A DNA stretch of 22,707 bases from Opitutus sp. (GCA_009695065.1 SIBR01000053.1:1-22707), one strand, 5' to 3'; shown: positions 1 through 9,408, counted from the stretch's first letter. The notes: a model not told the origin generated them from the letters alone. Program-made: numbers and translations.

Positions 1-155
1 CCGACCGGTAACGGTCAGGACGGTCCCGCCATGAGACCGAAACATCCGCATGCCGCGGAGAGTGGCGTCGGGAAGCACACCGCCCGCGAAAGCGAGCGCG
101 TCCAAGCGTGTGCCGCCGGGAAAGAGCGCGTGACGAACGCCCACCCCCACAAATT
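1..155. other. Window edge, no gene recognised
   Basis: No recognisable coding sequence. Frame 1 is open across this stretch and on through the terminator that follows, which argues against it being coding. A short in-frame stretch ending at a TGA at 32-34 could be the last ten residues of a gene entering from the left, but ten residues cannot be identified. No tRNA-like fold was seen. Confidence 0.3.
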
Positions 156-197
156 GGCCTCGGAAGCCTCAAAACTTCCGGGGCCTTTTTTGTTTTT
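156..197 (+). terminator. Strong intrinsic terminator
   Basis: An 11-bp stem (156-166 with 175-185, one G-U pair) encloses an 8-nt loop and is followed by six T, a G and five more T. This is a textbook rho-independent terminator on the + strand. It must end a transcript entering from the left edge, and it separates that unit from the hydrolase gene at 300. Confidence 0.8.
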
Positions 198-299
198 AAA
201 GAACCGCGTCCGGGCGCAGTCGCGATTCCGGCATGCGCGAAGGTCCCAGCGCATGCTTGTCTGATACGACCCCAGCGCTTCCTCTCCTTCACTTCCCCA

Positions 300-1247
300 A
301 TGCTCCCCCGCCTCTTCCTGGCCCTTGCCGTCTTCGCCGCGGCCAGCGTCACCCGCGCCGCCGAAAAAACTGCAAAGTCTCCGGTCCCCGCGGCCGCATC
401 CCAAGTGGTGCCCTATCCGTTGATTCCCGGCCCCATCCGGCTATGGAACGGCGCAGCTCCCGGGGCTCGCGGGCAGAGTCCTCAGGACACCCCCACCCTC
501 ACGCCCTACGCGCCCGAGGTCAGCAAGCGCAACGGCGCCACCATGCTCATCCTACCGGGCGGCGGCTACGGCAGCCTCGCCGAGCACGAGGGCACGGGCT
601 ACGCGGAGTTTTTTGCCGCGCACGGCATCACCGCCCACGTGCTCAAGTACCGGCTTGGCGCCAACGGCTACCGGCATCCGACCATGCTGAACGATGCCGC
701 CCGCGCCCTGCGCATGGTCCGGGCATTCGCCCAACGCGACGGTCTCGATCCGGCCCGCGTCGGGGTCATCGGCTCTTCGGCCGGTGGCCATCTCGCCTCA
801 ACGCTCGCGACGCATTTCGACTCCGCCAAGCCCGACGGTCCCGCGCTCGCCGCCAACGACGCCTACGACCGCGAGAGTTCGCGCCCCGATCTCGCGATCC
901 TCTGCTATCCGGTGATTTCGTTTCTCGAATTCGCCCACGCCGGCTCGCGCAAGAATCTGCTCGGCGAAAACCAGCCCGCCTCGCTCGTGCAAAATCTTTC
1001 CAACGAACTCCAGGTTACCAAGGACACGCCGCCGACGTTTCTGTGGCATACGGTCGAGGACAAATCGGTGCCGGTGGAAAACTCGCTGCTCTTCGCGGCT
1101 GCCCTCCGCCGCGCCGGAGTGCCATTCTCCCTGCATATCTATGAAAAAGGTGCCCACGGCCTCGGTCTCGGACGTCTCGACAAGCTTGCTCCGCCGTGGG
1201 CCGACCAGCTGCTTTTCTGGTTCAAGGAGCGGAAGTTCGTCGAGTAA
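300..1247 (+). CDS. Secreted alpha/beta hydrolase (acetylesterase/BD-FAE-like)
   Basis: A 315-residue serine hydrolase of the alpha/beta fold. Residues 1-20 form a signal peptide (MLPRLFLALAVFAAASVTRA), so the enzyme is probably exported. An oxyanion-hole loop LPGGGYG lies at 85-91. The nucleophile elbow GSSAGG gives Ser160, and the other likely triad members are Asp254 (TVEDKS) and His286 (KGAHGL). The PQDTPTLTPY segment near residue 61 is typical of esterases often annotated as acetylxylan or carbohydrate esterases in Verrucomicrobiota and Planctomycetota. Deacetylation of plant polysaccharide is therefore likely, but the substrate is inferred. The ATG at 300 is chosen over upstream in-frame starts because it places the signal peptide at the N-terminus and lies beyond the terminator. 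No Shine-Dalgarno sequence precedes it. Confidence 0.85.
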   Translation: MLPRLFLALAVFAAASVTRAAEKTAKSPVPAAASQVVPYPLIPGPIRLWNGAAPGARGQSPQDTPTLTPYAPEVSKRNGATMLILPGGGYGSLAEHEGTGYAEFFAAHGITAHVLKYRLGANGYRHPTMLNDAARALRMVRAFAQRDGLDPARVGVIGSSAGGHLASTLATHFDSAKPDGPALAANDAYDRESSRPDLAILCYPVISFLEFAHAGSRKNLLGENQPASLVQNLSNELQVTKDTPPTFLWHTVEDKSVPVENSLLFAAALRRAGVPFSLHIYEKGAHGLGLGRLDKLAPPWADQLLFWFKERKFVE

Positions 1248-1260
1248 TCGCAGGGCGACC

Positions 1261-1294
1261 CGGTGCCGTCCGCCGGAGCGGGCGCCGTTTCCTT
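1261..1294 (+). terminator. Possible terminator after the hydrolase gene
   Basis: Arms 1261-1267 and 1281-1287 pair over 7 bp with one G-T wobble, around a 13-nt loop, and are followed by TTTCCTT. It begins 13 bp after the hydrolase stop codon. The T tract is interrupted, so this is only a candidate. Confidence 0.35.
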
Positions 1295-1383
1295 CGACCG
1301 CAAAAAGTGGCTGAAATTGCAGGGGATTACTTGGCATTCGCTGATCGCCGCGACACTTTCTCCACATCCCCACGCCCAGCACC

Positions 1384-2844
1384 GTGCTCGTAGTGGACGG
1401 CGACGAACTCAGCCGCCAGTATCTGCATGGCCTGCTGACCGCGGAAAATCATTCTGTCCTGCTCGCGAAGAGCGGGGCCGAGGCACTCCAGATCGCCGCC
1501 CGCGCCCTCCCCGATCTGGTGTTGCTCGACATCGTCATGGAGGGGATGGATGGATTCGAGGTCTGCCGCCAGATCCGCGCGAATCCGAAATTGTTTCAAG
1601 TTCCGATCGTCATGCTGATTTCGCTGGAGGGACGGGCCGCGCAACTGCGTGGACTCGAAGCGGGGGCCGACGAATTTCTGCACAAACCGGTGGATCCCGA
1701 CGAACTCCTGGCCCGGGTCAGGACCATCACCCGGCTCAACCGCTTCCGACAGCTTTCCGACGAGCGCATGCGTTTCGAAGCCGCGGTCGCCTACGCGCCT
1801 GACGGGATTGTGCTGACCGACGGCGAGGGCCGGATCCTCCACTCCAACAGCGCCTTTGTGCGCCTCGTCGGCCGGTCGCCCGAGGGAATACTCGACTGCT
1901 TTCGCAGCGAGACGGCCGCACTGCTGCGGGCGCAATTTGCCACGCTCGACCGACCGGGCCGGCAGGTGGACACGTTTGAGACCCAGCTTCTCGTCGCCGC
2001 GGAGCCGGGCACATACGTTGATGTCACGGTGGTCCGCCTGCCCTGGTCCGAACGGACGATCCTTGAATTTATCCTTCGCGACGTCACCGACCGCAAACAA
2101 CTCGAAGCGCAGCTTTTCCGACTGCAGCGTATCGGTCTGCTCGGCCAACTGGCGGGTGGCGTCGTCCACGACGTCAACAACCTGATGACGGCGGTGACCA
2201 TCAACGCGGAGATCCTCCACGCCACCGGTACGCCGGAGATCCAACGGAGGACCGGGATGATCCGGGAGAGCGCCGAGCGGGCCTCCACCCTGCTGGGCCG
2301 GCTCGTGCCGTTCGCCGACAACGCCAATCAAAAATTAAAGCCGATCGATCTCGCGTGGGTTCTGCAGGAATTTGCGCCTGTCGTGGGAAAACTTCTCGGC
2401 GACGGCATCACGCTCGACATCGAAGCGCCGCCGGGGCTTCCCGCGATTCTGGGCGAATCCAACGCCCTGCACCAGGCGGTGTTGAATCTGTGCCTCAATG
2501 CCCGCGATGCCATGCCCGGTGGTGGCAAGATGAACCTGACCGTCACCGCGGTTTCCCTGACACCCGCCCAAGCCCGCATAATTGGAGCGGACGCCACCGC
2601 CGGTGATTTTGTGGCCGAAAGCGTACGCGACACCGGCACCGGCATCCTCCCGGAAATTCGCGATCGGCTGTTCGACCCATTTTTCACCACGAAATCGCGG
2701 GAAACGGCGACGGGGCTCGGGCTCGCCGTCGTGCTGCGGGTGATGCGCCGCCACAACGGCTTCGTCGGCTATGAGACCGAAGTCGGTGCCGGAACTTGCT
2801 TTACCTGCTATTTTCCAACTCTGTCCGGCCCTGGACGGGACTGA
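1384..2844 (+). CDS. Receiver-PAS-histidine kinase, soluble
   Basis: A 486-residue two-component protein with inverted order: an N-terminal receiver (about 1-118; phospho-acceptor Asp49 in VLLDIV, conserved Lys101 in HKPVD), a PAS-like sensor (about 128-240), a phosphoacceptor helix with the H-box VVHDVNNLM (His262), and a C-terminal HATPase domain with N-box LNARDAMP (around Asn372), G1 DTGTG (416-420) and G2 TGLGL (443-447). No membrane segment is present, so it should be cytoplasmic and probably receives phosphate or signal through its own receiver. HDxNN-type H-boxes are typical of kinases with N-terminal receivers. The stimulus and output are unknown, and no response regulator with an output domain lies next to it. 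The start is uncertain: GTG at 1384 falls close to the first receiver strand, and an in-frame TGA at 1342 limits any extension. Confidence 0.85.
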   Translation: MLVVDGDELSRQYLHGLLTAENHSVLLAKSGAEALQIAARALPDLVLLDIVMEGMDGFEVCRQIRANPKLFQVPIVMLISLEGRAAQLRGLEAGADEFLHKPVDPDELLARVRTITRLNRFRQLSDERMRFEAAVAYAPDGIVLTDGEGRILHSNSAFVRLVGRSPEGILDCFRSETAALLRAQFATLDRPGRQVDTFETQLLVAAEPGTYVDVTVVRLPWSERTILEFILRDVTDRKQLEAQLFRLQRIGLLGQLAGGVVHDVNNLMTAVTINAEILHATGTPEIQRRTGMIRESAERASTLLGRLVPFADNANQKLKPIDLAWVLQEFAPVVGKLLGDGITLDIEAPPGLPAILGESNALHQAVLNLCLNARDAMPGGGKMNLTVTAVSLTPAQARIIGADATAGDFVAESVRDTGTGILPEIRDRLFDPFFTTKSRETATGLGLAVVLRVMRRHNGFVGYETEVGAGTCFTCYFPTLSGPGRD

Positions 2845-2859
2845 GGGACGGCCGGTTCT

Positions 2860-2889
2860 GCCGAAGGCGGCCTCCCGCCCGCCTTCGGC
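2860..2889 (+). terminator. GC-rich hairpin after the kinase gene
   Basis: A perfect 11-bp stem (2860-2870 with 2879-2889) with an 8-nt loop starts 16 bp after the kinase stop codon. There is no T tract, so it could be a transcript-end stabiliser or a pause site rather than a true intrinsic terminator. Confidence 0.4.
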
Positions 2890-2954
2890 CTTGCCTTCAA
2901 GGCCGCGGCTGCGCACGTTGGGACTCTTTTTCCAACAAACGACCGCGTCCGCCA

Positions 2955-4781
2955 ATGAACCAGAGCATCCGTAATATCGCCATCATCGCCCATGTTGACC
3001 ATGGGAAGACCACCCTCGTCGACAAGCTGCTCAAAGAGGGCGGAGTCTATCGCGCCAATCAACGCGTCGAGGAACGCGCCATGGACTCCATGGACCTCGA
3101 AAAGGAGAAGGGCATCACGATCAAGGCCAAGAATACGTCCGTCCACTGGAATGACAAGATCGTCAACATCGTCGACACTCCCGGCCACGCCGATTTCGGC
3201 GGTGAGGTCGAACGCGCCCTCCGCATGGTCGATGGCGTGCTGCTCGTCGTCGATGCCTACGACGGCCCGCAAGCGCAGACCCGTTTCGTTCTCCGCAAGG
3301 CACTCGCCCACGGCCTCAAGGTCGTGATCGTCATCAACAAGATCGACCGCGAAAACGCCGAGCCCGCTAAGATGTATGACAAGGTGCTCGAACTCCTCAT
3401 GGAGCTCAACGCCACCGAGGAGCAGTTTGACGCCCCGGTCGTCTACGGCTCCGGCCGCGATGGCTACATGATGTATCACCTCGGCGAGGAGAAGAAGGAC
3501 ATGGCCCCTCTCTTTCAGACCGTTCTCGACCACGTCCCGCCGCCCTTCGCCAAGCCCACCGAGCCGTTCCACATGCTCGTCTCGAACATCGATTGGAGCG
3601 ACTACGTCGGCCGCATCGCCGTCGGCAAGATCCTCGGCGGCACCGCCAACATCGGCGACGCCGTGTTCATCGTCCGGCATGCCGATGGCAAGCGCGTCCG
3701 CGCCAAGATTACCAAGGTCTTCGAGTTTACCGGCCTCGGCACCCGCGAAACCGAGACCGCCGTCGCCGGCAACATCGTCGGCCTGTCCGGCTTCGAGGAC
3801 ATCGATATTGGCGACACGCTCACTGCCGACGAAAACGGCCACGCCCTCCCGTTCACGCAGATCGATCCACCGACCCTCGAGATGCAGTTCTGCGTCAACG
3901 ACGGCCCGCTCGTCGGCCAGGAAGGCAAGCTCGTCACCTCCCGCCAGCTCCGCGAACGCCTGATGCGCGAGCTGAAGACTAACGTCTCAATTTACATCGA
4001 GGACACCGACAAGGCCGGCATTTTCAACGTCAAGGCCCGCGGCGCCATGCAGGTGGCTGTGCTCGTCGAGACGATGCGGCGCGAAGGATTCGAACTCCTC
4101 GTCTCCCGCCCCACCGTGATCGAAAAGATCGTCGACGGCCAGCGGCACGAGCCCTACGAGACGGTCTGGATCGAGGTACCGGATGAGTGCGTCGGTGCCA
4201 TCATGCAGAATCTGGCCAACCGCAAAGGCCGGCTCACCAACATGGAGAAACACCCGCACTCCACCATGATCGAGGCGACCATCACCACCCGCGGCCTCAT
4301 CGGCATGGAAATCGACGTCGTCAACGCCACCAGCGGCCGCGGCGTGCTCAGCCATCTCTTCAAGGAATACGGCCCCTACGCCGGCGAAGTTCTCACCCGC
4401 ATCACCGGCACGCTCATCGCGACGGAAGCGGGCGAGACCACCTCCTACGCCCTCGTGATGGTGCAGGAACGCGGCAAGCTGTTCGTCGGTCCCGGCGAAC
4501 AGGTTTACGAGGGCATGCTCGTCGGCGAAAATCCCCGCAACGAAGACATCGCCTGCAATGCCGTCCGGGCCAAAGCCCTCACCAACTTCCGTTCGCAGGG
4601 TTCGGGCGTCGCGACCGCTCTGACCCCCGCGACGAAGCTTTCGCTCGAGCGTGCGATCGAATACATCGCCACCGACGAGCTCGTCGAGGTCACGCCGAAG
4701 AGCCTCCGGCTGCGCAAACGTATTCTGAACAACGCGGCCCGCCAAAAGGTCACAAAGTCCCTGAAGCAGCAGAACGAATAG
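2955..4781 (+). CDS. typA: Translational GTPase TypA/BipA
   Basis: A 608-residue ribosome-associated GTPase of the elongation factor family, matching the usual BipA length of about 600. The GTPase motifs are all present: P-loop AHVDHGKTT (12-20), switch region KGITI (52-56), DTPGH (74-78) and NKID (128-131). EF-G-like domains and the BipA C-terminal domain follow, including the conserved stretch around TRGLIGME. BipA binds 70S ribosomes and assists 50S assembly and growth under stress, especially cold. The ATG at 2955 begins [10 protein letters not shown], the family N-terminus. An upstream in-frame start at 2796 would overlap the kinase gene and encode low-complexity Arg/Pro sequence, so it was rejected. 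No Shine-Dalgarno precedes the start. Confidence 0.97.
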   Translation: MNQSIRNIAIIAHVDHGKTTLVDKLLKEGGVYRANQRVEERAMDSMDLEKEKGITIKAKNTSVHWNDKIVNIVDTPGHADFGGEVERALRMVDGVLLVVDAYDGPQAQTRFVLRKALAHGLKVVIVINKIDRENAEPAKMYDKVLELLMELNATEEQFDAPVVYGSGRDGYMMYHLGEEKKDMAPLFQTVLDHVPPPFAKPTEPFHMLVSNIDWSDYVGRIAVGKILGGTANIGDAVFIVRHADGKRVRAKITKVFEFTGLGTRETETAVAGNIVGLSGFEDIDIGDTLTADENGHALPFTQIDPPTLEMQFCVNDGPLVGQEGKLVTSRQLRERLMRELKTNVSIYIEDTDKAGIFNVKARGAMQVAVLVETMRREGFELLVSRPTVIEKIVDGQRHEPYETVWIEVPDECVGAIMQNLANRKGRLTNMEKHPHSTMIEATITTRGLIGMEIDVVNATSGRGVLSHLFKEYGPYAGEVLTRITGTLIATEAGETTSYALVMVQERGKLFVGPGEQVYEGMLVGENPRNEDIACNAVRAKALTNFRSQGSGVATALTPATKLSLERAIEYIATDELVEVTPKSLRLRKRILNNAARQKVTKSLKQQNE

Positions 4782-4818
4782 GCTTCGTTGTCGGCGTCCC
4801 ACCGCCACTCCCTCATTC

Positions 4819-4848
4819 GGGCCGGCTCAATCGCCGGCCCTTTTTATT
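4819..4848 (+). terminator. typA intrinsic terminator
   Basis: A perfect 8-bp GC stem (4819-4826 with 4833-4840), a 6-nt loop TCAATC, then TTTTTATT. It lies 37 bp after the typA stop codon and works only in the + direction, because the other flank has no T tract. Confidence 0.8.
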
Positions 4849-4897
4849 GCCCGGTCAGATCTCCCGGACACCCGGAGCGAAAGTCGCGCCCCACGGC

Positions 4898-5974
4898 TTA
4901 AAGCAGTTCCTTCGGCAGTTGCTGGACGATCTTCTTGATGTTCTGGACCGCATCGCGGTGGCAGACGAGCACCGCATCCGCGGTTTCGACGACCACGAGG
5001 TCCTTGACGCCGCAAAGCGCGATTGTCCGGCCGTTGCTGACCGCGATATTGTTGGCCGAGTCCACCGTCACCACGGTGCCGCGGGCGGAGTTCCCCGCCG
5101 CATCCCGCGGCAAATGCCGCGGCAGCGCGGTCCACAAGCCCACGTCGTCCCAATCGAATTCGGCCAGCAGCGCCTCCACCCGCCGGGCCTTTTCCATGAT
5201 CGCGTAATCGACCGAGATCTTGGGCAGCCCGGGAAAAAATTTTGCCAGGAATTTCTCCGCTGCTCCCGGGCGGCGTGGATACTCGCGCACAAAAGCCGCC
5301 AGCTCCGGCGCGTTGGTCTCCGCCTCGGCCAGAAACGTTCGGACCCGCCAGAAAAACATGCCCGCATTCCACGCGTAGCGCCCGCTCTTGACGTAGCGCC
5401 GGGCCGTCGCGAGATCCGGCTTTTCCACAAAGCGTTTCACTTCACGCAACTCCCCACCCCGGCCGCCCGCCAGCTTGCGGCCCATCTCCAGATAACCGAA
5501 TCCCGTCGCCGCGTGATCCGGCGTGATGGCGATGGTGAGGATGGCGTCGGTTTCCGACCCCCGGGCGAGCGCCGCCCCGAGCTGCCGGCCAAATTCTTTA
5601 ACGTCGATGATGAAAGCATCCGCGGGCAGCAGCGCTAGCGTCGCGCCCTCGCCGCCCCGGGCCCGGACGAGCGCCGTGGCGAGCGCGGCTGCCGGCGCTG
5701 TATCGCGCTTCGCCGGCTCCGCCACGATCTGCGCAGCCGGCACGAGTCCCCGCAGCGCGGCGCGGGTCGCCGCCAGTTGCACCGTGTTGGTCAGCACGAA
5801 GATGTTCTTTCGCGGCACGACGGCCCCGATCCGGCGCACGGTTTCCTCGAGCAGCGTGCGCCCGGAAAACAACTTCAACAAATGCTTCGGCACCCGCGAC
5901 CGGCTCATCGGCCAGAACCGCTCGCCGCTGCCGCCCGCCATGATGCACGCGTAAAAATGAGAATGATCGGCCAT
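4898..5974 (-). CDS. Mannose-1-phosphate guanylyltransferase
   Basis: A 358-residue nucleotidyltransferase predicted to make GDP-mannose from mannose-1-phosphate and GTP, feeding mannosylated or fucosylated envelope glycans. The N-terminal signature MAGGSGERFWPMSR (12-25) with VPKH and Lys30 marks the NTP site. FVEKP (182-186), WNAGMF (202-207) and SVDYAIME (254-261) are the sugar-phosphate-binding motifs of this family. The protein stops where monofunctional enzymes stop and has no C-terminal phosphomannose isomerase domain. The ATG at 5974 was chosen because it starts 11 residues before the signature. A start 14 codons upstream at 6016 is possible but adds unconserved residues. The MDR oxidoreductase gene lies 62 bp upstream on the same strand and may be co-transcribed. 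Confidence 0.92.
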   Translation of the reverse strand: MADHSHFYACIMAGGSGERFWPMSRSRVPKHLLKLFSGRTLLEETVRRIGAVVPRKNIFVLTNTVQLAATRAALRGLVPAAQIVAEPAKRDTAPAAALATALVRARGGEGATLALLPADAFIIDVKEFGRQLGAALARGSETDAILTIAITPDHAATGFGYLEMGRKLAGGRGGELREVKRFVEKPDLATARRYVKSGRYAWNAGMFFWRVRTFLAEAETNAPELAAFVREYPRRPGAAEKFLAKFFPGLPKISVDYAIMEKARRVEALLAEFDWDDVGLWTALPRHLPRDAAGNSARGTVVTVDSANNIAVSNGRTIALCGVKDLVVVETADAVLVCHRDAVQNIKKIVQQLPKELL

Positions 5975-6036
5975 GCTTGAAGCGCCCTTTGTCCCAGTCG
6001 GGCCGGCCGACGCCAAGTCAGAACACGCGGTTCAGT

Positions 6037-7029
6037 CTAAATCGATACGACGATCTTCCCGAACTGGCCGCCCTGCTCCATCCGGGCGAAGGCCTCCGCC
6101 GCGCGCGCCAGCGGGAACACGTCGCTCACCACCGGTTTTACCGCGTGCCGTTCAACAAAAGCCGTCAGCGCGGCCCAATCCGCCGGCGAACCCATGGTCG
6201 AGCCCAGCACCGAAAGCTGCCGCCAGAAAATTTTTCGCATCGGCAGCACCGGCGGATTTCCACGCGTCGCCCCGTAAATCACGACCCGGCCGCCCGGGGC
6301 CGCCAGATCGATCAGTTGCTCAAATCCCTCCCCGCCGGCACTGTCGACGATCACATCGAACGATCCCGACGTCTTAAATGCCGCCTTCGCCCACCCCGGC
6401 TGCGTGTAGTCAAATCCGCCCCGGGCACCCAGCTTCACGGCCCGCGCGACTTTCTCCGCCGAGGCGGACGTCACCCACACCTCGGCTTTAGCCGCGACTG
6501 CAAATTGCAATGCCAGCGTCGCCACGCCGCCGCCGATGCCGCTGATCAGGATCCGTTCTCCCGCCTCCAACTTCGCCCGCGAGAAGACGGCACGATACGC
6601 CGTCACGCCGGCCAAGGGCAGCGCCGCGGCCTCCTCCCACGTCAGATGCACGGGCTTGGCCGCAAGGTGCACGGCCGGCACCGCCACCTTTTCCGCCAGC
6701 GTGCCATCGCGCGGCAGCCCGAGGATGGAAAAGTGCGCGCCTTGCGCCTCCTCTTTTTCACCCCAGCCGAAACCCGGGTTGACGATCACTTCACATCCCT
6801 GCCAGGCCGCATCGACTCCCGCCCCGCACTCCACCACCACGCCCGCACCATCCGAACCCGGGATGCACGGCCATTTCAGGCCCGCATACTGGCCCGCCTT
6901 GATCCACACGTCGCGGTGGTTGAGCGCGGCCGCACGCACGGCCACGATCACTTCACCCGGCGCCGGTTTCGGGTCGGGCACTTCGGCAAGGGCGAGTTGA
7001 TTGATCGCGGGGAGTTGGACGGCGCGCAT
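6037..7029 (-). CDS. MDR-family oxidoreductase (quinone oxidoreductase-like)
   Basis: A 330-residue medium-chain dehydrogenase/reductase. The N-terminal GroES-like half contains LNHRDVW (37-43) and GSDGAGVV (58-65), and the Rossmann half carries the nucleotide loop SGIGGGVA (163-170). The usual catalytic zinc Cys of alcohol dehydrogenases is absent at the N-terminal site, and the structural zinc Cys cluster is not seen. It therefore resembles the zinc-free NADPH:quinone oxidoreductase or enoyl-reductase branch. The substrate cannot be read from sequence. The start MRAVQLP at 7029 matches the first strand of the family. The longer frame to 7143 adds Arg-rich sequence and overlaps the divergent pseudouridine synthase, so it was rejected. 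It reads toward the guanylyltransferase gene 62 bp downstream. Confidence 0.85.
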   Translation of the reverse strand: MRAVQLPAINQLALAEVPDPKPAPGEVIVAVRAAALNHRDVWIKAGQYAGLKWPCIPGSDGAGVVVECGAGVDAAWQGCEVIVNPGFGWGEKEEAQGAHFSILGLPRDGTLAEKVAVPAVHLAAKPVHLTWEEAAALPLAGVTAYRAVFSRAKLEAGERILISGIGGGVATLALQFAVAAKAEVWVTSASAEKVARAVKLGARGGFDYTQPGWAKAAFKTSGSFDVIVDSAGGEGFEQLIDLAAPGGRVVIYGATRGNPPVLPMRKIFWRQLSVLGSTMGSPADWAALTAFVERHAVKPVVSDVFPLARAAEAFARMEQGGQFGKIVVSI

Positions 7030-7123
7030 GCCCGGAAAATCACGAAAAACGGGAAAAACGAAAGCGTGGAAGTTAAATTTCCGAGCTTCCGCTGCCCGAC
7101 GTTTCCGGCGATTAAGTGCGGCC

Positions 7124-7696
7124 GTGCTTCTTGCGTTCCACAAGCCCTACGGCGTTCTCTCGCAGTTCACGCCGGAGCCCGGTTCGCGTTGGCGCACTCT
7201 CGCCGATTTCGGGCTGCCCCGTGATGTTTACGCCCTCGGTCGCCTCGACGCCGACTCCGAAGGGCTGCTGCTGCTGAGCGATGAGCCGGGACTCAACACC
7301 CGCCTCCTCGATCCGCAGCACGCCCATCGCCGCGAATACTGGGTGCAAGTTGAAGGCCTGCCCCCGCCCGCGGCGCTCGCCCGCCTCGAACGCGGCGGGC
7401 TCACTCTCAGCGACGATCGCACCCTGCCCTGCCGGGCCCGCCGCCTCGATCCGCCGCCCGCGGTGCCGCCGCGCGAGCCGCCGATTCGGTTTCGCAAATC
7501 CGTGCCCGCAACCTGGCTCGCCCTCGAACTTATCGAGGGAAAGAATCGTCAGGTGCGCCGCATGACCGCCGCGGTCGGCCATCCCACGCTGCGTCTCATC
7601 CGCGCCCGCATCGGGAAATTCGCATTGGGCGAAATTCCCGCCGGCCACTGGCGCGCGCTCACCCCGCCGGAACGAGGCGCGGTATTTGCCGTCTGA
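7124..7696 (+). CDS. rRNA pseudouridine synthase, RluE-like
   Basis: A 190-residue RsuA/RluB/RluE-type pseudouridine synthase. HKPYGVLSQF (6-15), the catalytic motif GRLDADSEGLLLL with Asp42, the RKS-PATWL segment, and EGKNRQVRRM followed by VGHPTLRLIR closely follow E. coli RluE, which modifies U2457 of 23S rRNA. It has no S4 domain, as in RluE. The specific rRNA target here is inferred. The start is ambiguous: GTG at 7124 places the KPYG motif at the normal distance, while ATG at 7028 would add 32 residues of basic, unconserved sequence and overlap the divergent oxidoreductase start. The 94 bp between the divergent starts (7030-7123) would hold both promoters if GTG is used. Confidence 0.88.
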   Translation: MLLAFHKPYGVLSQFTPEPGSRWRTLADFGLPRDVYALGRLDADSEGLLLLSDEPGLNTRLLDPQHAHRREYWVQVEGLPPPAALARLERGGLTLSDDRTLPCRARRLDPPPAVPPREPPIRFRKSVPATWLALELIEGKNRQVRRMTAAVGHPTLRLIRARIGKFALGEIPAGHWRALTPPERGAVFAV

Positions 7697-7811
7697 ACCA
7701 ACCGAACCCTGCCATGTCTCTGCCCGCGCCGCGCCAAAATCGCCGGCCGCCCGACAACCGGCGCGGAATCCCCCGGCGTCACGTAACCGCGCCCGACCCG
7801 ACCGGCAGTCG

Positions 7812-9326
7812 ATGAACGACTCAGCCCTATCCGCTCCGCTTTCCCCGTCAGCCGGGCGCGACCGGTTCACGTTCGCGACTTCGCTTTTTCTGCGGCTGCT
7901 CGCCCTCGTTCACCTGGTCGCATTCGCCTCCTTTTAGAGTCAGCTCGACGGTCTGGTCGGGCCCAACGGACTGCTCCCCGCCGCGCGGTTCTTCTCCGCC
8001 GTGCACGAGCAGCTCGGCGCCTCGGCCTATTTCCAACTTCCGTCGCTATGCTGGATTTTCGGCGCAGGCACGTTCCTTCACCTCCTCTGCGGCGCTGGCG
8101 TGGTCGCCGCCGCGCTGCTTTTTGCGGGAATCGCCCCCGTTGCGTGCCTGATCTTCCTGTGGGCCGGCTATCTGTCCGTGTCCGGCGCCGGCCAGATCTT
8201 TTTCAACTTTCAGTGGGATGCCTTGCTCCTCGAGATCACGTTGCTCGCCGTTTTCGTTGCCCCGTGGAAATGCCGGCCCCTTTGGCGCCCCCACGCGCCG
8301 CCTCGCCCCGGCCGGCTCCTGCTCGGGTGGCTGTTGTTCCGCCTCATGTTCCTCGCGGGCGTCGTGAAACTGGCCAGTGGTGACGCGTCGTGGCGCGACC
8401 TGTCGGCGCTCGCGTTGCACTACGAAACCCAGCCGCTCCCAACCCCGCTGGCGTGGTTCGCCCACCAACTCCCCGCCGCGTGGCAGCGCGCCTCCTGCGC
8501 CGGGATGTTCGCCCTCGAGCTCATCGTGCCGTTTTTCCTCTTCGCCCCGCGCACGCTGCGCCACAACGCCGCGCTCCTGCTCACGGCCTTCATGGCCGCG
8601 ATCGCGCTCACCGGCAACTACACCTTCTTCAATCTCCTCGCGATCGCAATCTGCCTGTTGTACCTCGACAACGCGTGGTGGAATTCCCAGTGAACCTTCC
8701 GCCTGCGTCGCGGGCCCCGCCGTCAACTGGGCGTTGCCCACCCGGCCGGCATCGCGCGCCTGCAGCGACTCGCAACCCGATGGTTCGCCGTCGGAGTGTT
8801 CGTCTACACGGGTGCCCAGGCGCTCCCCGTGCTGCTTCCCCGGTTTGGCCCGCTGCCCGGATTCGACGGCATCGCCCGCCTGGTCGCGCCCCTGCGCTCC
8901 TTCAACAACTACGGCCTCTTCGCCGTCATGACCCGCCCGCGCCCCGAACTGATTTTCGAGGGCAGCGACGATGGTCGCAGCTGGGGCGCCTATGAATTAC
9001 CGCACGAACCCGGGGAACTCACCCACCGCCCCACCTGGGTCGCTCCGCATCAGCCACGACTGGACTGGCAGCTCTGGTTCGCCGCGCTCGGCTCACCGGA
9101 ACAAAATCGCTGGGTCCTGGCGCTCTGCGAACACCTGCTACGCGGCACCCCGGACGTCCTCGGCCTGCTCGGCCAAAATCCCTTCGCGGAAAAGCCACCC
9201 CGCCATGTCCGGGTGATCCGCTACGAATACCATTTTACTGACGCCGCGACCCGTGCCCGCACGGGCCAGTGGTGGCGCCGCACGCCGCTCGAAATCTACC
9301 TGGGCCCCCTCTCGCTGCGCAACTGA
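7812..9326 (+). pseudogene. Lipase maturation factor-like membrane protein, two in-frame stops
   Basis: One reading frame from ATG 7812 to TGA 9324-9326 would encode about 504 residues of a polytopic membrane protein of the lipase maturation factor (LMF1) family. It is interrupted by TAG at 7935-7937 (codon 42) and TGA at 8691-8693 (codon 294), with no frameshift. Family-like segments lie on both sides of each stop: LRLLALVHLVAFASF before the first, SQLDGLVGPNGLLPAARFF after it, then FNFQWDALLLE and LTGNYTFFNLL, and at the end RSFNNYGLF and WWRRTPLEIYLGPLSLRN. Several hydrophobic helices are evident between residues about 60 and 290. Vertebrate LMF1 folds lipases in the ER; the bacterial role is unknown. 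A recently inactivated gene is most likely, with readthrough or sequencing error as alternatives. Gene callers would split it into fragments at 8001-8693 and 8796-9326. Confidence 0.8.
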
Positions 9327-9408
9327 GACTCTTCCCTTCGCCCGGGACGAATCCACTCCTGGTTCCTTGGCTTTCGCCATGATCTCCTCCTAGCTCTCCG
9401 CGAATTCC

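Noticed and set aside
4187..5638. Long + strand open frame crossing the end of typA and the antisense of the guanylyltransferase
   Set aside because: It spans the typA terminator and both real genes, and its translation is Arg/His/Pro-rich without any family motif. It is a high-GC shadow.
7686..7811. Upstream extension of the lipase maturation factor frame to 7686
   Set aside because: It overlaps the end of the pseudouridine synthase gene and encodes Arg/Pro/Ala-rich sequence before the conserved membrane helix; ATG 7812 fits better.
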